A stretch of DNA of 22,153 bases from IMG/VR virus record IMGVR_UViG_3300025012_000944, positions 1 through 22,153 of that record; one strand, written 5' to 3'. The notes beneath the pieces are model-generated. The model was given only the letters and a program-made list of their open reading frames with translations. It ran no database searches and was not told the origin of the DNA. Of the stretch, positions 6,266 to 13,650 are shown piece after piece. Origin of the DNA: a virus. Position numbers and translations under genes: made by a program. Numbering within the stretch: position 1 is the first letter of the stretch; every line of letters starts with the position of its first letter.

Positions 6266-6341
6266 GAATCGCCCTCCTATCCCTTTTGGCGGTGTTGATT
6301 CAGTTTTCGGACGGTCCAGTTACAGCTGGGCCGTTCTCTTT
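6266..6341 (+). ncRNA. Candidate small RNA between rightward promoter and terminator
   Basis: If the rightward promoter is used, a transcript of about 75 bases would start near 6266 and end at the hairpin with UCUUU tail at 6337-6341. It contains no credible reading frame with a ribosome binding site. It could be a regulatory RNA, or simply a short transcript stopped before it runs antisense into the late genes. Evidence is the promoter and terminator only. Confidence 0.35.
6309..6341 (+). terminator. Intrinsic terminator-like hairpin, plus strand
   Basis: GGACGGTCCAG (6309-6319) pairs with CTGGGCCGTTC (6326-6336) around the loop TTACAG, followed by TCTTT. In plus-strand RNA all eleven positions pair, two of them G-U; in minus-strand RNA the same two would be C-A mismatches. 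That asymmetry suggests the structure acts on the plus strand. Confidence 0.5.
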
Positions 6342-6354
6342 GCAGAATGACATC

Positions 6355-6372
6355 TGGGGGGCAGGACTCGAA
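6355..6372 (-). other. tRNA 3'-end-like segment, possible attachment core
   Basis: Directly after the lysozyme-like gene's stop, the minus strand reads TTCGAGTCCTGCCCCCCA, which looks like a tRNA T-loop followed by a T-stem half and an acceptor strand. The rest of a tRNA is absent: the preceding bases do not pair as a T stem. Such fragments occur at phage attachment sites within host tRNA genes. No integrase is visible, so this could be chance. Confidence 0.25.
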
Positions 6373-6846
6373 TCAGACATCAATATGGGTTTCCCATGGC
6401 AGCCCATACCGCTTCCAGTCGAGCATGAACTGTTGCCGCCGGGCTTCGACACCGCTACAATTGTAGTGCTCAAACCAGTACGCGGCCATATCCTCCAGAT
6501 CGGTCGGATCGGGAAGTGGCGGGGGAGCAACGTAATATCGCAGCCGCGCCACCAGAATCGACAAGTCCAGGTCCCACTCCAATTGATCAGCCGTTACTCC
6601 CAGCAATCGCGGGAACTGGTCCTCGTATTTCCCCCGCAGCCATTCGAAGGTCGGCGGTTCAATCTGAAAGATCCCAAGCGCTGGGCCATTAACTTGCCGC
6701 AGAAATGTGCCGAATCCGCTCTCATGGGCCGCTGTGCCTAACAGCAAGACAACCGCCGAATCAGAGTACAGCGGCAAACCGCTGGCCGCGTGATGCTGAA
6801 GGCGCCGTCTCAGCAAGTCGTCGAACTGGCGCAGATCGTAGCTCAT
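6373..6846 (-). CDS. Lysozyme-like transglycosylase (phage)
   Basis: A 157-aa protein. LLLGTAAHESGFGTFLRQ (34-51) with E42 as likely catalytic glutamate, then GPALGIFQIEPPTFEWLRG (54-72), VARLRYYVAP (99-108) and AAYWFEHYN (121-129), make the lysozyme-like fold pattern E..., G.xGIFQ, and a late helix with Y/W-x-x-x-YN. This matches a common phage virion or endolysin transglycosylase family that cleaves the glycan strands of peptidoglycan. No signal peptide or membrane segment, so it acts in the virion or needs a holin. ATG 6846 overlaps the previous stop as ATGA; the frame open to 6894 just extends into the neighbour. It is the last gene of the late string. Confidence 0.75.
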   Translation of the reverse strand: MSYDLRQFDDLLRRRLQHHAASGLPLYSDSAVVLLLGTAAHESGFGTFLRQVNGPALGIFQIEPPTFEWLRGKYEDQFPRLLGVTADQLEWDLDLSILVARLRYYVAPPPLPDPTDLEDMAAYWFEHYNCSGVEARRQQFMLDWKRYGLPWETHIDV

Positions 6847-6980
6847 TTGTGTTTTTTCCGGGTGACCGGGTTTTTGGAATGTTTTGCGTTCCAAATCTTC
6901 GCGGCCTTTGTCTTGGCAGCGTCTTCACTCATTCCTTTTTCAATAAAGGCATCTCTCATTCGCTCGTATCCCTTTGGCAT
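6843..6980 (-). CDS. Small conserved phage protein, 45 aa
   Basis: Starts MPKGYERMRDAFIEKGMSED at 6980 behind AGGAGGCGCA and ends with ATGA at the lysozyme start. It continues with KTKAAKIWNAKHSKNP and ends in basic residues (VTRKKHK). The pattern MPKGYERMRD..F...GMS...AKTKAAKIWNA..P is one I recognise from many phage genomes as a small protein of unknown function. The preceding gene's stop codon overlaps its Shine-Dalgarno. Confidence 0.7.
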   Translation of the reverse strand: MPKGYERMRDAFIEKGMSEDAAKTKAAKIWNAKHSKNPVTRKKHK

Positions 6981-6988
6981 TGCGCCTC

Positions 6989-9283
6989 CTATGGAAGCAG
7001 ACTTAACAGTGTTGTTGTTGCTCCGTTAGCCGGGACAAATATCTGCTGGTACGTGACCGGCTGAACCAGGTTCGAGTGTTCGATCTTGATATCGTAACTT
7101 GTTGTCGATCCGACGCCTCCAACATACAATGAATCGTTGCCGTAAATTGACGCTTCCCACAAACCCGATGAATTAGCCCTCGCAACAATCCGGCCCGGCA
7201 CAATGGCGGTTGTGCTGGTATACGCTCCCATGCTTCCTACTAACGTAATGGTGACTGTGGCATAAGGCAGGGTATTGCCTCCAGCATCCCGCGGTGTGTC
7301 GTAAAGTGTCGTCTTCTGCGTGCCGGGAGATGTTGCACCCGGAACAAGATCGTAACCAGGAATCGAATCCATCCCAGCAGTTGCCCCGGCAGACGTCGTA
7401 AAGGTACGCAGTGGGAAAAGATAGCCGCCGTAGTCGGCAAGCGCCTTGTACGTGGTGGAAGCATCTGTGTTGAAAATCGCATACCCGGAGGCATTTGTTG
7501 TCAGAATAAAAGGGCTGGTCAGCGTCATCGCACTATTTTGAAGCGTGATCTTTGCCCCGGAAATTCGTGTGTCAGCTCCAGACGTATCGACGACATAAAG
7601 ACTTTCCGGTTTGTCGCCCGTTCCCGCAGATGATCCGCCCGGATTGGCAATGTAACGCAGAGTGGCCGCCACAGAATCAGAACCATTGCCCGCCGCAATG
7701 CCCCACGCTTTGCGGCCAATAATCCGGCTGGTAGTCGCTGAATCCAGCCCCGTTCCCGATGGGCTTGTGATGACTGAATCAACATGACGCACATACAACA
7801 CCGTGTCATCGGGTTTGATGTTGACGCTGTTGGCTGTGCCCGCGACTGCCACATAGAGCACGGTATCCACATGCCGGACGTAGAGGACCGTGTCGTCGGC
7901 TTTGACTCCTACGTCATTGGTGACACTCGTTGTCGTCGTGGCCAGCGTAACCAGACTGACCGTGTCAGCGGCTTTGATGTTGGCCAGATACACCGAGTCT
8001 GCCGTCCGTTTATAGAGCACGCCCCCCTGAATGTACTTGCCGGATGTGCTGTCCCATACCCAGCGCCGGATCATCAGCGAGTCGATGCTGGAAGCGCTCC
8101 CAGTCGAAGCCCATGTCTGTGTGTCGAGTGAATCATGCAGTTCGCGGAGAGCACCGCCAACAGTCGTGTCCGGTAGAGACGCATTAGCCGAATGTTTCGC
8201 CAGAGAATCAGCAGCCACCCCGTAGGCGGCATCCGAAAGAGAGTATCCTGTTTTCGCCGTGACGCTCGCCACCGATCCGTTCACATTGCCCAGGACAGTC
8301 GTAATCGTGTCGGTCGAGGCGATGTTGTTGACATTGAGAACTACCGCGATTGTGTCCGGGGATTTAACTCCCACGTCATTCGTCACTGATCCCACCGATC
8401 CGGACAGATTCCCCGTGATATTCCCCGTCATGTTGAACGTTTGAGAAGCGGCAAGCGTTTTCGCCGTCCCGGAATCCGCACGAATAGCGATCATCTTTTT
8501 AGCGTCATTGGCAAATGTGGCGGAGTCGATTGCGGCATCAGCAATTGAAGCACTAGTGATCGCCCCCGTTTGAAACGATGAGGACTGAATCGCATTAGAA
8601 CCCACATAATTAACTTGCGCCACCGTCCCAGCAATGTTCCCCTTCACGTAGGCAGAATCATTGTTGGTCACATAGGTAGGATTGTTAAGGGAATCACCCA
8701 TCGAACCAGCGGTAAAGGCCGCGCCGAATGATGTTCCCCACGTCTTGTTGGCGGCGCTGGCCGAGGCGTTTGCGCTGTCAGAAGCAGCCCACCGGCTGCT
8801 GACCGCCGCGTCCAGCCGGGCCAGGGCCGTATTCAGTAATGTGTCCAGCACCTGGAACGTGCCCCGGATTCCAAAGGGCGGGTTGCTGAGCTTCAACGAT
8901 GAATCACGGGCGACCACGATGTAACTGTAATTCCCCATGCGCCCTATGCCGTCGATGTTGGAAATCTGGTCAGTGTAACTCGCGGCAATGACAGACCCGT
9001 ACCGCCGCACCAGATCAACCTTGCCGCCTTCGCTTGATACGTCCAGCGCGAAGTTGTCGCTGTAACAAGAATCGCCGTTCGGGTAGTGGATGATAATGTA
9101 GGCGGAGTCCAAAGTCGTGTCGATGGCTACCGTGTTATACCCCGCCGAGTCCCACAGTTGAATGATAATCGGCAGCAGACTGTCCGCCGGAGTCAAACCT
9201 GTTGTGGCATTCCGGACAATTTGCGCCCGCGCACTTCCCGCCACGCACAGCGCCACCGCCAGCAACACCAGAATCCGCTTCAT
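6989..9283 (-). CDS. Large secreted repeat protein, fibre- or surface-like, 764 aa
   Basis: MKRILVLLAVALCVAGSARA is a clean Sec signal peptide with likely cleavage at ARA|Q. ATG 9283 overlaps the previous stop as ATGA with GGGGGATAC upstream; an in-frame ATG at 9295 would add four residues. The mature protein is rich in S, T, D and A and beta-prone. It contains repeated motifs NDVGVK..DT and DDTVLYVRHVD (about 452-502, with a diverged copy near 297-309) and stretches like GAITSASIADAAIDSATFA. Two Ig- or carboxypeptidase-regulatory-like segments are near the C-terminus (ITLQNSAMTLTSPFILTTNA, then TVTITLVGSMGAYTST). Function unknown; possibly exported adhesive or shielding protein, or a fibre domain. 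A phage-encoded protein of this type with a signal peptide is unusual. Confidence 0.7.
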   Translation of the reverse strand: MKRILVLLAVALCVAGSARAQIVRNATTGLTPADSLLPIIIQLWDSAGYNTVAIDTTLDSAYIIIHYPNGDSCYSDNFALDVSSEGGKVDLVRRYGSVIAASYTDQISNIDGIGRMGNYSYIVVARDSSLKLSNPPFGIRGTFQVLDTLLNTALARLDAAVSSRWAASDSANASASAANKTWGTSFGAAFTAGSMGDSLNNPTYVTNNDSAYVKGNIAGTVAQVNYVGSNAIQSSSFQTGAITSASIADAAIDSATFANDAKKMIAIRADSGTAKTLAASQTFNMTGNITGNLSGSVGSVTNDVGVKSPDTIAVVLNVNNIASTDTITTVLGNVNGSVASVTAKTGYSLSDAAYGVAADSLAKHSANASLPDTTVGGALRELHDSLDTQTWASTGSASSIDSLMIRRWVWDSTSGKYIQGGVLYKRTADSVYLANIKAADTVSLVTLATTTTSVTNDVGVKADDTVLYVRHVDTVLYVAVAGTANSVNIKPDDTVLYVRHVDSVITSPSGTGLDSATTSRIIGRKAWGIAAGNGSDSVAATLRYIANPGGSSAGTGDKPESLYVVDTSGADTRISGAKITLQNSAMTLTSPFILTTNASGYAIFNTDASTTYKALADYGGYLFPLRTFTTSAGATAGMDSIPGYDLVPGATSPGTQKTTLYDTPRDAGGNTLPYATVTITLVGSMGAYTSTTAIVPGRIVARANSSGLWEASIYGNDSLYVGGVGSTTSYDIKIEHSNLVQPVTYQQIFVPANGATTTLLSLLP
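7779..7928 (-). repeat. Internal repeats coding DDTVLYVRHVD motifs
   Basis: Within the 764-aa gene the protein motif DDTVLYVRHVDTV and its near copy DDTVLYVRHVDSV are 28 residues apart. NDVGVK precedes the first copy, and a related NDVGVKSPDTI occurs near 8355-8392. The DNA copies differ at many third positions, so they are old, selected repeats rather than recent duplications. Confidence 0.6.
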
Positions 9284-11220
9284 TGTATCCCCCATGCAAT
9301 TCTGACCGAATCGGTCTTGCTGCTGGGCACATCTGCGTAGCGTCCACCCTCCACGATGATTGTGCGATACTCCACAGAATCTGCCGATCCAACCTGCTGT
9401 CTCCGCCGCCTGCCAGAAACGGCGGCCCCCCCTGCCGGTATATGATAGATTGCAAAAACAGAGTTTCGGCGGTACCCGGCAGTTGCCGGCCATGATGGTG
9501 ATGATGGCCAAGACCCGTATGTGTGAGTAACTCCCGACGCACTGTCCGTATCTGCGAGTCCAGTGGTCGCATAAATCCAATACGAGTTGACTCCCGACGC
9601 CTGAATACAGATCGCGTACCACGTGCCTGCCGTGATGCTGGCATTCAGGTACGATGCCGTGATTTTCCGCGTGTGGGTTGTTGTGCCATGGGTGAAGCGG
9701 GGAGCCGAATCAATCGCCGCCGTGCCTCGCCACGGATAAATCGCACAGGCAAACGTCTGGGTGGCGTCAGCTAACACCCACGCACCAATGCTGTCCACCA
9801 CACCGCTGTATTCAGGCGTGAATCGTGAGGCATCCATACGCTCCAGCAAACTGTAGACATTGGCCGCATCGCCATCGTATCCGAATGTGACTGGCTCGCC
9901 GGCATTCACCGTATAGAAACAGTAAATCAGCCACCAGTCCTTTGCACCGACAAAAGTGCCTGTCAGCGCCGGACACGCCGATGTATATGTGTCGCCAATA
10001 TCCGACATTGATGAATCGGCCACGCTTGCGCCCTTATTGAGACTGACTGTTCCTCCGGTGACATTACCCCATATATTGAGCCAGTAATTCGTGCCCGCTG
10101 TAACAGCGGCGCTCATCCCCGTGAAGGTGTACCAGGTGTCATTGACCCCGAAAGGGATCAGTTTTTCCGTCGCGCATCCGCCCGTGACCAGTGTCCATGC
10201 CCCCCAATTGCGCAATGAGGGAGTGACGTTATGATCCGCAATGCCGCAGTCCAGCATCGCGGCCATGCTGTCCACCGTTCCCGATGTTGGCGGACTGGCC
10301 TTTATTCCGTAGGGAACACCTTCAATGTTCGCACCACCTGAAACGGTTCCGGTATCGTGCCCGAATTTTACATCGTGATACAAAGAGCCGGGAGGCAGAG
10401 CCGCCGTTTGCGCCGGGCTGAACGCCTCAAAGAAAAACGGATTGCCGCCGATCAGCGCCACGCGCTTCCAGACAGGAATCGCCGTCACTGTGTCCGCCAT
10501 GGTGATGATGGACGGTGGCAACACCCAGATGCGCTCATTGCCGCTACGAAGATCGAACCAGCCCGATGTCATGCGGCCGCTAGCTGTCTGTGTAAATTCT
10601 CCCTGCCGGTCGCGCCATGCCGCCACTCCGAGCGAATCGGCGTCAATGCGATGCACGGTCGCAAGCAGCCGGTTGGCCCAAGGCGTCAGTTTGGCGAGCG
10701 AATCACGCGCCGCCTGCGTGAACTCCCATTCCAGTTTGCTCAGCTGGAGAATCTTCGGATTGTTGCGCGCCCGCAGGTTGGCGCCGTAGAAAATCCCCCA
10801 AAATGTCACGACGTTACCGGCTGCCGTCACGCTGTCGGGATCGGCAGCCGCCAGGACGTTGTAGCTGGAGTCCAGCGTGTTGAACTTGACCAGCTGAGGC
10901 GGTCTGATGCCGAGCCAGTGCATGTCGCGGCGCACATAAAAGGCTCCCGTGGAATCGGTGTAAACGGCGTCCCGGCCATTGTCCGACCGCCATACTTTTG
11001 ACTGGCCGGCCAGCACCCATTCGTCCTTGTAGGATGACCACCTGCCGTCAGGGTTCTGGTAATTGAGGACCGGCGCCCCCATTGGTCCGAATGCCTGATG
11101 AATCTTGCTGGTCGCCGAGTCATACCAGGATGCGGCTCCGGTCGGAACCGGGGCAGCCCATGCCGCCCCGCTGTATAACAGCAGAGCGGCCACCACGCAA
11201 AACCTCAGAAGTTTATTCAT
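9280..11220 (-). CDS. Large secreted beta-rich protein, 646 aa
   Basis: ATG 11220 gives MNKLLRFCVVAALLLYSGAA followed by WAAPVPTG, a Sec signal peptide with probable cleavage at AWA|A. GGAG lies 5-6 bases before the ATG. The gene overlaps the stop of the upstream gene by 8 bases. The mature part has many W, Y and D-S pairs. Residues about 315-440 and 474-600 look like two copies of one beta-sandwich: each opens with SGxVDSxxA and later has A-A/S-V/I-TAGT-x-Y (TAGTNYWLNIW and TAGTWYAICIQ). A basic RRRRQQVG patch lies near 610. No known enzyme motif recognised. Candidate exported surface or receptor-binding protein. Confidence 0.65.
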   Translation of the reverse strand: MNKLLRFCVVAALLLYSGAAWAAPVPTGAASWYDSATSKIHQAFGPMGAPVLNYQNPDGRWSSYKDEWVLAGQSKVWRSDNGRDAVYTDSTGAFYVRRDMHWLGIRPPQLVKFNTLDSSYNVLAAADPDSVTAAGNVVTFWGIFYGANLRARNNPKILQLSKLEWEFTQAARDSLAKLTPWANRLLATVHRIDADSLGVAAWRDRQGEFTQTASGRMTSGWFDLRSGNERIWVLPPSIITMADTVTAIPVWKRVALIGGNPFFFEAFSPAQTAALPPGSLYHDVKFGHDTGTVSGGANIEGVPYGIKASPPTSGTVDSMAAMLDCGIADHNVTPSLRNWGAWTLVTGGCATEKLIPFGVNDTWYTFTGMSAAVTAGTNYWLNIWGNVTGGTVSLNKGASVADSSMSDIGDTYTSACPALTGTFVGAKDWWLIYCFYTVNAGEPVTFGYDGDAANVYSLLERMDASRFTPEYSGVVDSIGAWVLADATQTFACAIYPWRGTAAIDSAPRFTHGTTTHTRKITASYLNASITAGTWYAICIQASGVNSYWIYATTGLADTDSASGVTHTYGSWPSSPSWPATAGYRRNSVFAIYHIPAGGAAVSGRRRRQQVGSADSVEYRTIIVEGGRYADVPSSKTDSVRIAWGIQ

Positions 11221-11545
11221 CACAACTCCACACCGTGTCGAAAACGCGAAAGTCGGGGATCACGACTGGTATTGGCATCGGAGGAGCTTCTGTCGTGTCG
11301 ATTCTGACGATATGCCCCCTGTTTAGAGGGATCGTGTGGAGATACCACTGCTGCCTCAGTTTCATCCTGTCTTGAATTGCCACACAAGAATCGGCCGGCA
11401 CTACGTAGTCGCTTTTCCATTCTGTCCTTCTGATGGAATCTGCCACGAGGTAAGACGTTGACACACGATTGGTTATTGATGTCGTATCAACGCCCAGCGA
11501 CATCAGCACTGCCATGACAATTGCGCGAATAGAGTCTGGAGTCAT
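11213..11545 (-). CDS. Hypothetical protein, 110 aa
   Basis: ATG 11545 overlaps the previous stop as ATGA, with GGGGAG 7 bases upstream; the frame open to 11578 lies inside the preceding gene. Residues 1-20 (MTPDSIRAIVMAVLMSLGVD) contain a hydrophobic helix but lack the basic start of a signal peptide. The centre (DYVVPADSCVAIQDRMKLRQ) is mixed, and the C-terminus is rich in proline (APPMPIPVVIPDF). It lies between two genes for exported proteins. Function unknown. Confidence 0.6.
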   Translation of the reverse strand: MTPDSIRAIVMAVLMSLGVDTTSITNRVSTSYLVADSIRRTEWKSDYVVPADSCVAIQDRMKLRQQWYLHTIPLNRGHIVRIDTTEAPPMPIPVVIPDFRVFDTVWSCDE

Positions 11546-12090
11546 GGATGACTCCCCGGCCAGAGCTTGCCCAGCCATTCATCGCAGTAGAGCGCAAATC
11601 CCAGCCCCACGCCTGCCGACTCGATCTTCCCCGGCTCGTTCTGAAAGACCTTGGCGCCGAGGAACACCATCGACTGATCCGAGATGTGCAAATTCGCCGC
11701 AACCCCGGTAATCAGCCCCCAGTCCTTGTCGCCAGCATCCCCAGCGGCGATCTTGTTCGCGCCGCCGACTTCATAGATCATGTCCAGCCGGTCCCAGCCC
11801 AGGATATTGTGCTCGATCCACAGCCCGGACAAGCCGAATGATGCTGGCGGCTGTCCTTCGATCCTGAGCGCCCGCGCCAGAACGGCCACGTGCGCCGATC
11901 CGATCCTGAGTATCCGGTAGGACACCCCGGCGTCCAGCCAGAGATCCCCAGCGTGCGGCCCCCGGACGATGGTAATCACCGTCGAGTTGACAGCAATCTT
12001 TGACTCCTCCGCCGGAACCGGCGTGTAGTACTGCGCCAGCGCCAGTGAGGGCAACAGGCACAGAATGAGAATTGCACCAATTCGTTTCAT
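11542..12090 (-). CDS. Secreted protein, possibly small outer-membrane barrel, 182 aa
   Basis: MKRIGAILILCLLPSLALAQ is a signal peptide, cleaved near LALA|Q. AGGAGG precedes ATG 12090, which overlaps the metalloprotease-like gene stop as ATGA. The mature part alternates hydrophobic and polar residues in several strands (AGDLWLDAGVSYRILRIG, GLITGVAANLHISDQSMVFL, GKIESAGVGLGFALYCDEWL), as in small outer-membrane beta barrels or beta-sandwiches. No family recognised. The phage context makes an outer-membrane or periplasmic role during infection possible. Confidence 0.6.
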   Translation of the reverse strand: MKRIGAILILCLLPSLALAQYYTPVPAEESKIAVNSTVITIVRGPHAGDLWLDAGVSYRILRIGSAHVAVLARALRIEGQPPASFGLSGLWIEHNILGWDRLDMIYEVGGANKIAAGDAGDKDWGLITGVAANLHISDQSMVFLGAKVFQNEPGKIESAGVGLGFALYCDEWLGKLWPGSHP

Positions 12091-12563
12091 GTTTTTCCTC
12101 CTCGATGAACTGGTTTTGGACCCGTCTTAACATTTCCTACAGTAGCAGGCCAGTAAAATGATTTTGGCAAAAGAGCCATCACGACATTGGTGATTCGCTG
12201 TGTCTGGCGTTCCCGTACGCGCTCCCATTCGTTATTGACCAGTCCCCATGCTCCTATTTTCTTGTCAGGAATCCGCTGAATTGAACAATGATAAAGAGGG
12301 TCCGTCAGAGCATGGCACAGTTCATGGCACAAAATGTTGCAGATCGTCCAGTAGTGCTTATTTCTCCAGTGTTTTTGCACTATGCCAGCCACTTTTACGG
12401 TGATGTCAAGATAGGTATTGTCCACATCGCAAGTCGCCGCAGCATTCTCGTAATCCGGTATAGCTCCCTTGAAGAAAACAATGTCCAGCGCATATTCCCC
12501 AAGGAAGAGTTCGGTTCTCAGAGCCTGAGCCAGTTTGCGAATATAGGCTTGATACCTGATCAC
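12087..12563 (-). CDS. Small HExxH metalloprotease-like protein
   Basis: GTG 12563 overlaps the stop before it as GTGA and has AAGGAG upstream, so it is preferred over the longer ATG start at 12590. The 158-aa product has HELCH (80-84) in the helix ICNILCHELCHALTDPLY, an HExxH zinc site, and a glutamate-rich helix NNEWERVRERQTQRITNV (110-127) that can supply the third ligand, as in SprT-like or phage minimal metallopeptidases. No signal peptide. The target is unknown; the position beside lysis and envelope genes suggests virion processing or envelope attack, which is inference. Confidence 0.6.
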   Translation of the reverse strand: MIRYQAYIRKLAQALRTELFLGEYALDIVFFKGAIPDYENAAATCDVDNTYLDITVKVAGIVQKHWRNKHYWTICNILCHELCHALTDPLYHCSIQRIPDKKIGAWGLVNNEWERVRERQTQRITNVVMALLPKSFYWPATVGNVKTGPKPVHRGGKT

Positions 12564-13108
12564 GCTTCTCCTTCCTGAACCACTGCCCAATCCGGCATGT
12601 TCACAAAGTAGGCCGGATCAATCGCTTGCATTGTAAACTTCGCCCCGCCGTTGGTTAGCACTTCGGCGGCCCCCGTACCGCACACAAAATACTTCTTTGC
12701 CCGATCTCCAAAGACCCGAAAGTTGCGCGTTAGAAATCCCAGAAGTGCCGACAAACCGAAGTCCAGATTGTCGCCCATGTCGTATGCCGACCCCACAAGG
12801 GCATACGCCTTGGCGTACAGAGCATTCTCGTTCAGGTCACCACGGTATCGGCATACCTTGTATCGCCCCTTGACCTCTGCCATGTACCCAAATCTCGCCT
12901 TGGGATACGTGACCTCGAAGAACCCTGGAGCCAGCACTACACGTACATGCGTCGGCTTGTAATCGCTCTGTGGCCCCCACTTGGCTTTCTGGTACTTGTG
13001 AATCGCCGCATAGAAGATCGGCAGCAACCAGTACTTCGGCGGCCACCAGCGGAACTCCCCGTAGGTCAGGATCACGTCGCCGGGCATGAGCTTGCTGGCA
13101 TCGATCAT
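12560..13108 (-). CDS. Permuted NlpC/P60-like cysteine hydrolase
   Basis: A 182-aa protein with the layout of the YiiX/YebB-type circularly permuted NlpC/P60 family: MPGDVILTYGEF (8-19), then THVRVVLAPGFFEVT (53-67) carrying histidine H54, and later FVCGTGAAEVLT (141-152) with C143 as nucleophile. Enzymes of this fold cleave peptide or ester bonds, often in peptidoglycan or lipids. The middle contains several aromatic and hydrophobic patches, and FGLSALLGFLTRNFR. ATG 13108 overlaps the upstream stop as ATGA; no clear Shine-Dalgarno, so coupling probably provides initiation. A lysis or virion-entry role is likely from context. Confidence 0.6.
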   Translation of the reverse strand: MIDASKLMPGDVILTYGEFRWWPPKYWLLPIFYAAIHKYQKAKWGPQSDYKPTHVRVVLAPGFFEVTYPKARFGYMAEVKGRYKVCRYRGDLNENALYAKAYALVGSAYDMGDNLDFGLSALLGFLTRNFRVFGDRAKKYFVCGTGAAEVLTNGGAKFTMQAIDPAYFVNMPDWAVVQEGEA

Positions 13109-13317
13109 GGCTGTGCCGGTGGCTCTGATGGCGTCGAGTTGTAAATCTTGTTGAGTCCGCTCGATACCAGCGGCCCGCCGAACACGAATGCCAGTGCCTT
13201 CAAAATCATGTCCTCATTCACGGCCAGCTTGCCGAAAATCACCAGTGCTGTCCCGCAGATCATGGCGACAATCGCAATGAGCGCCGTGGTCTTATCCTGT
13301 AGAAGTGTCTTGAGCAT
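13105..13317 (-). CDS. Small two-helix membrane protein, holin candidate
   Basis: ATG 13317 lies behind AGGAGGACAGTG and shares one base with the previous stop (TGATG). The 70-aa product has two hydrophobic helices, TTALIAIVAMICGTALVIFG (about 10-29) and MILKALAFVFGGPLVSSGL (about 37-55), with a short charged turn and a proline-rich C-terminus. Size, two-helix layout and the position just before hydrolase genes fit a holin or antiholin. No sequence match is claimed. Confidence 0.55.
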   Translation of the reverse strand: MLKTLLQDKTTALIAIVAMICGTALVIFGKLAVNEDMILKALAFVFGGPLVSSGLNKIYNSTPSEPPAQP

Positions 13318-13640
13318 CACTGTCCTCCTGTTGTGTCCGCCGGGATCGACGGCCACAGATACTCTGGAATCTGATTGTGCCGCAGCAAAAGGTCAATCTT
13401 CTTTTCGATCATTTGCTGCCACTGGTTGTCAACAGCCCCGATCGTGTTCAGCCGGGAGATCGACGAATCGTGCAAGTTGACCTGTACCTTCACTTCTTTG
13501 AGCGCTTCGAGAATGGCAACGTTGCCCTCGCTGATTCTGGCCTGTGTCCCGGTGTACATCAAAAGCCCCACCGTGACTGCCGCTGGCCCCAGGATCCCTG
13601 CCACCCACTTCCACACCCCGTTGCTCTTCTCTTTCGTCAT
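13317..13640 (-). CDS. Membrane-anchored coiled-coil protein, lysis-cassette candidate
   Basis: The 107-aa product has basic residues, one transmembrane helix (VWKWVAGILGPAAVTVGLLMY, about 9-29) and then a helical part with heptad-like spacing (GNVAILEALKEVKVQVNLHDS... QWQQMIEKKIDLLLRH). This is the layout of some i-spanin- or hemolysin XhlA-like phage proteins. ATG 13640 follows GGAGACAGCAC. It lies 10 bases downstream of the 1255-aa gene and is coupled to the two-helix membrane protein gene. Function inferred from layout only. Confidence 0.55.
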   Translation of the reverse strand: MTKEKSNGVWKWVAGILGPAAVTVGLLMYTGTQARISEGNVAILEALKEVKVQVNLHDSSISRLNTIGAVDNQWQQMIEKKIDLLLRHNQIPEYLWPSIPADTTGGQ

Positions 13641-13650
13641 GTGCTGTCTC

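Noticed and set aside
6241-6741. Plus-strand open frame starting GTG next to the rightward promoter
   Set aside because: The start lies inside the promoter itself, the frame runs antisense through the lysozyme-like gene, and a terminator hairpin sits within it.
10357-11001. Plus-strand open frame opposite the 646-aa gene
   Set aside because: Low-complexity basic translation, no Shine-Dalgarno, antisense to a coherent gene with signal peptide and ATGA junctions.
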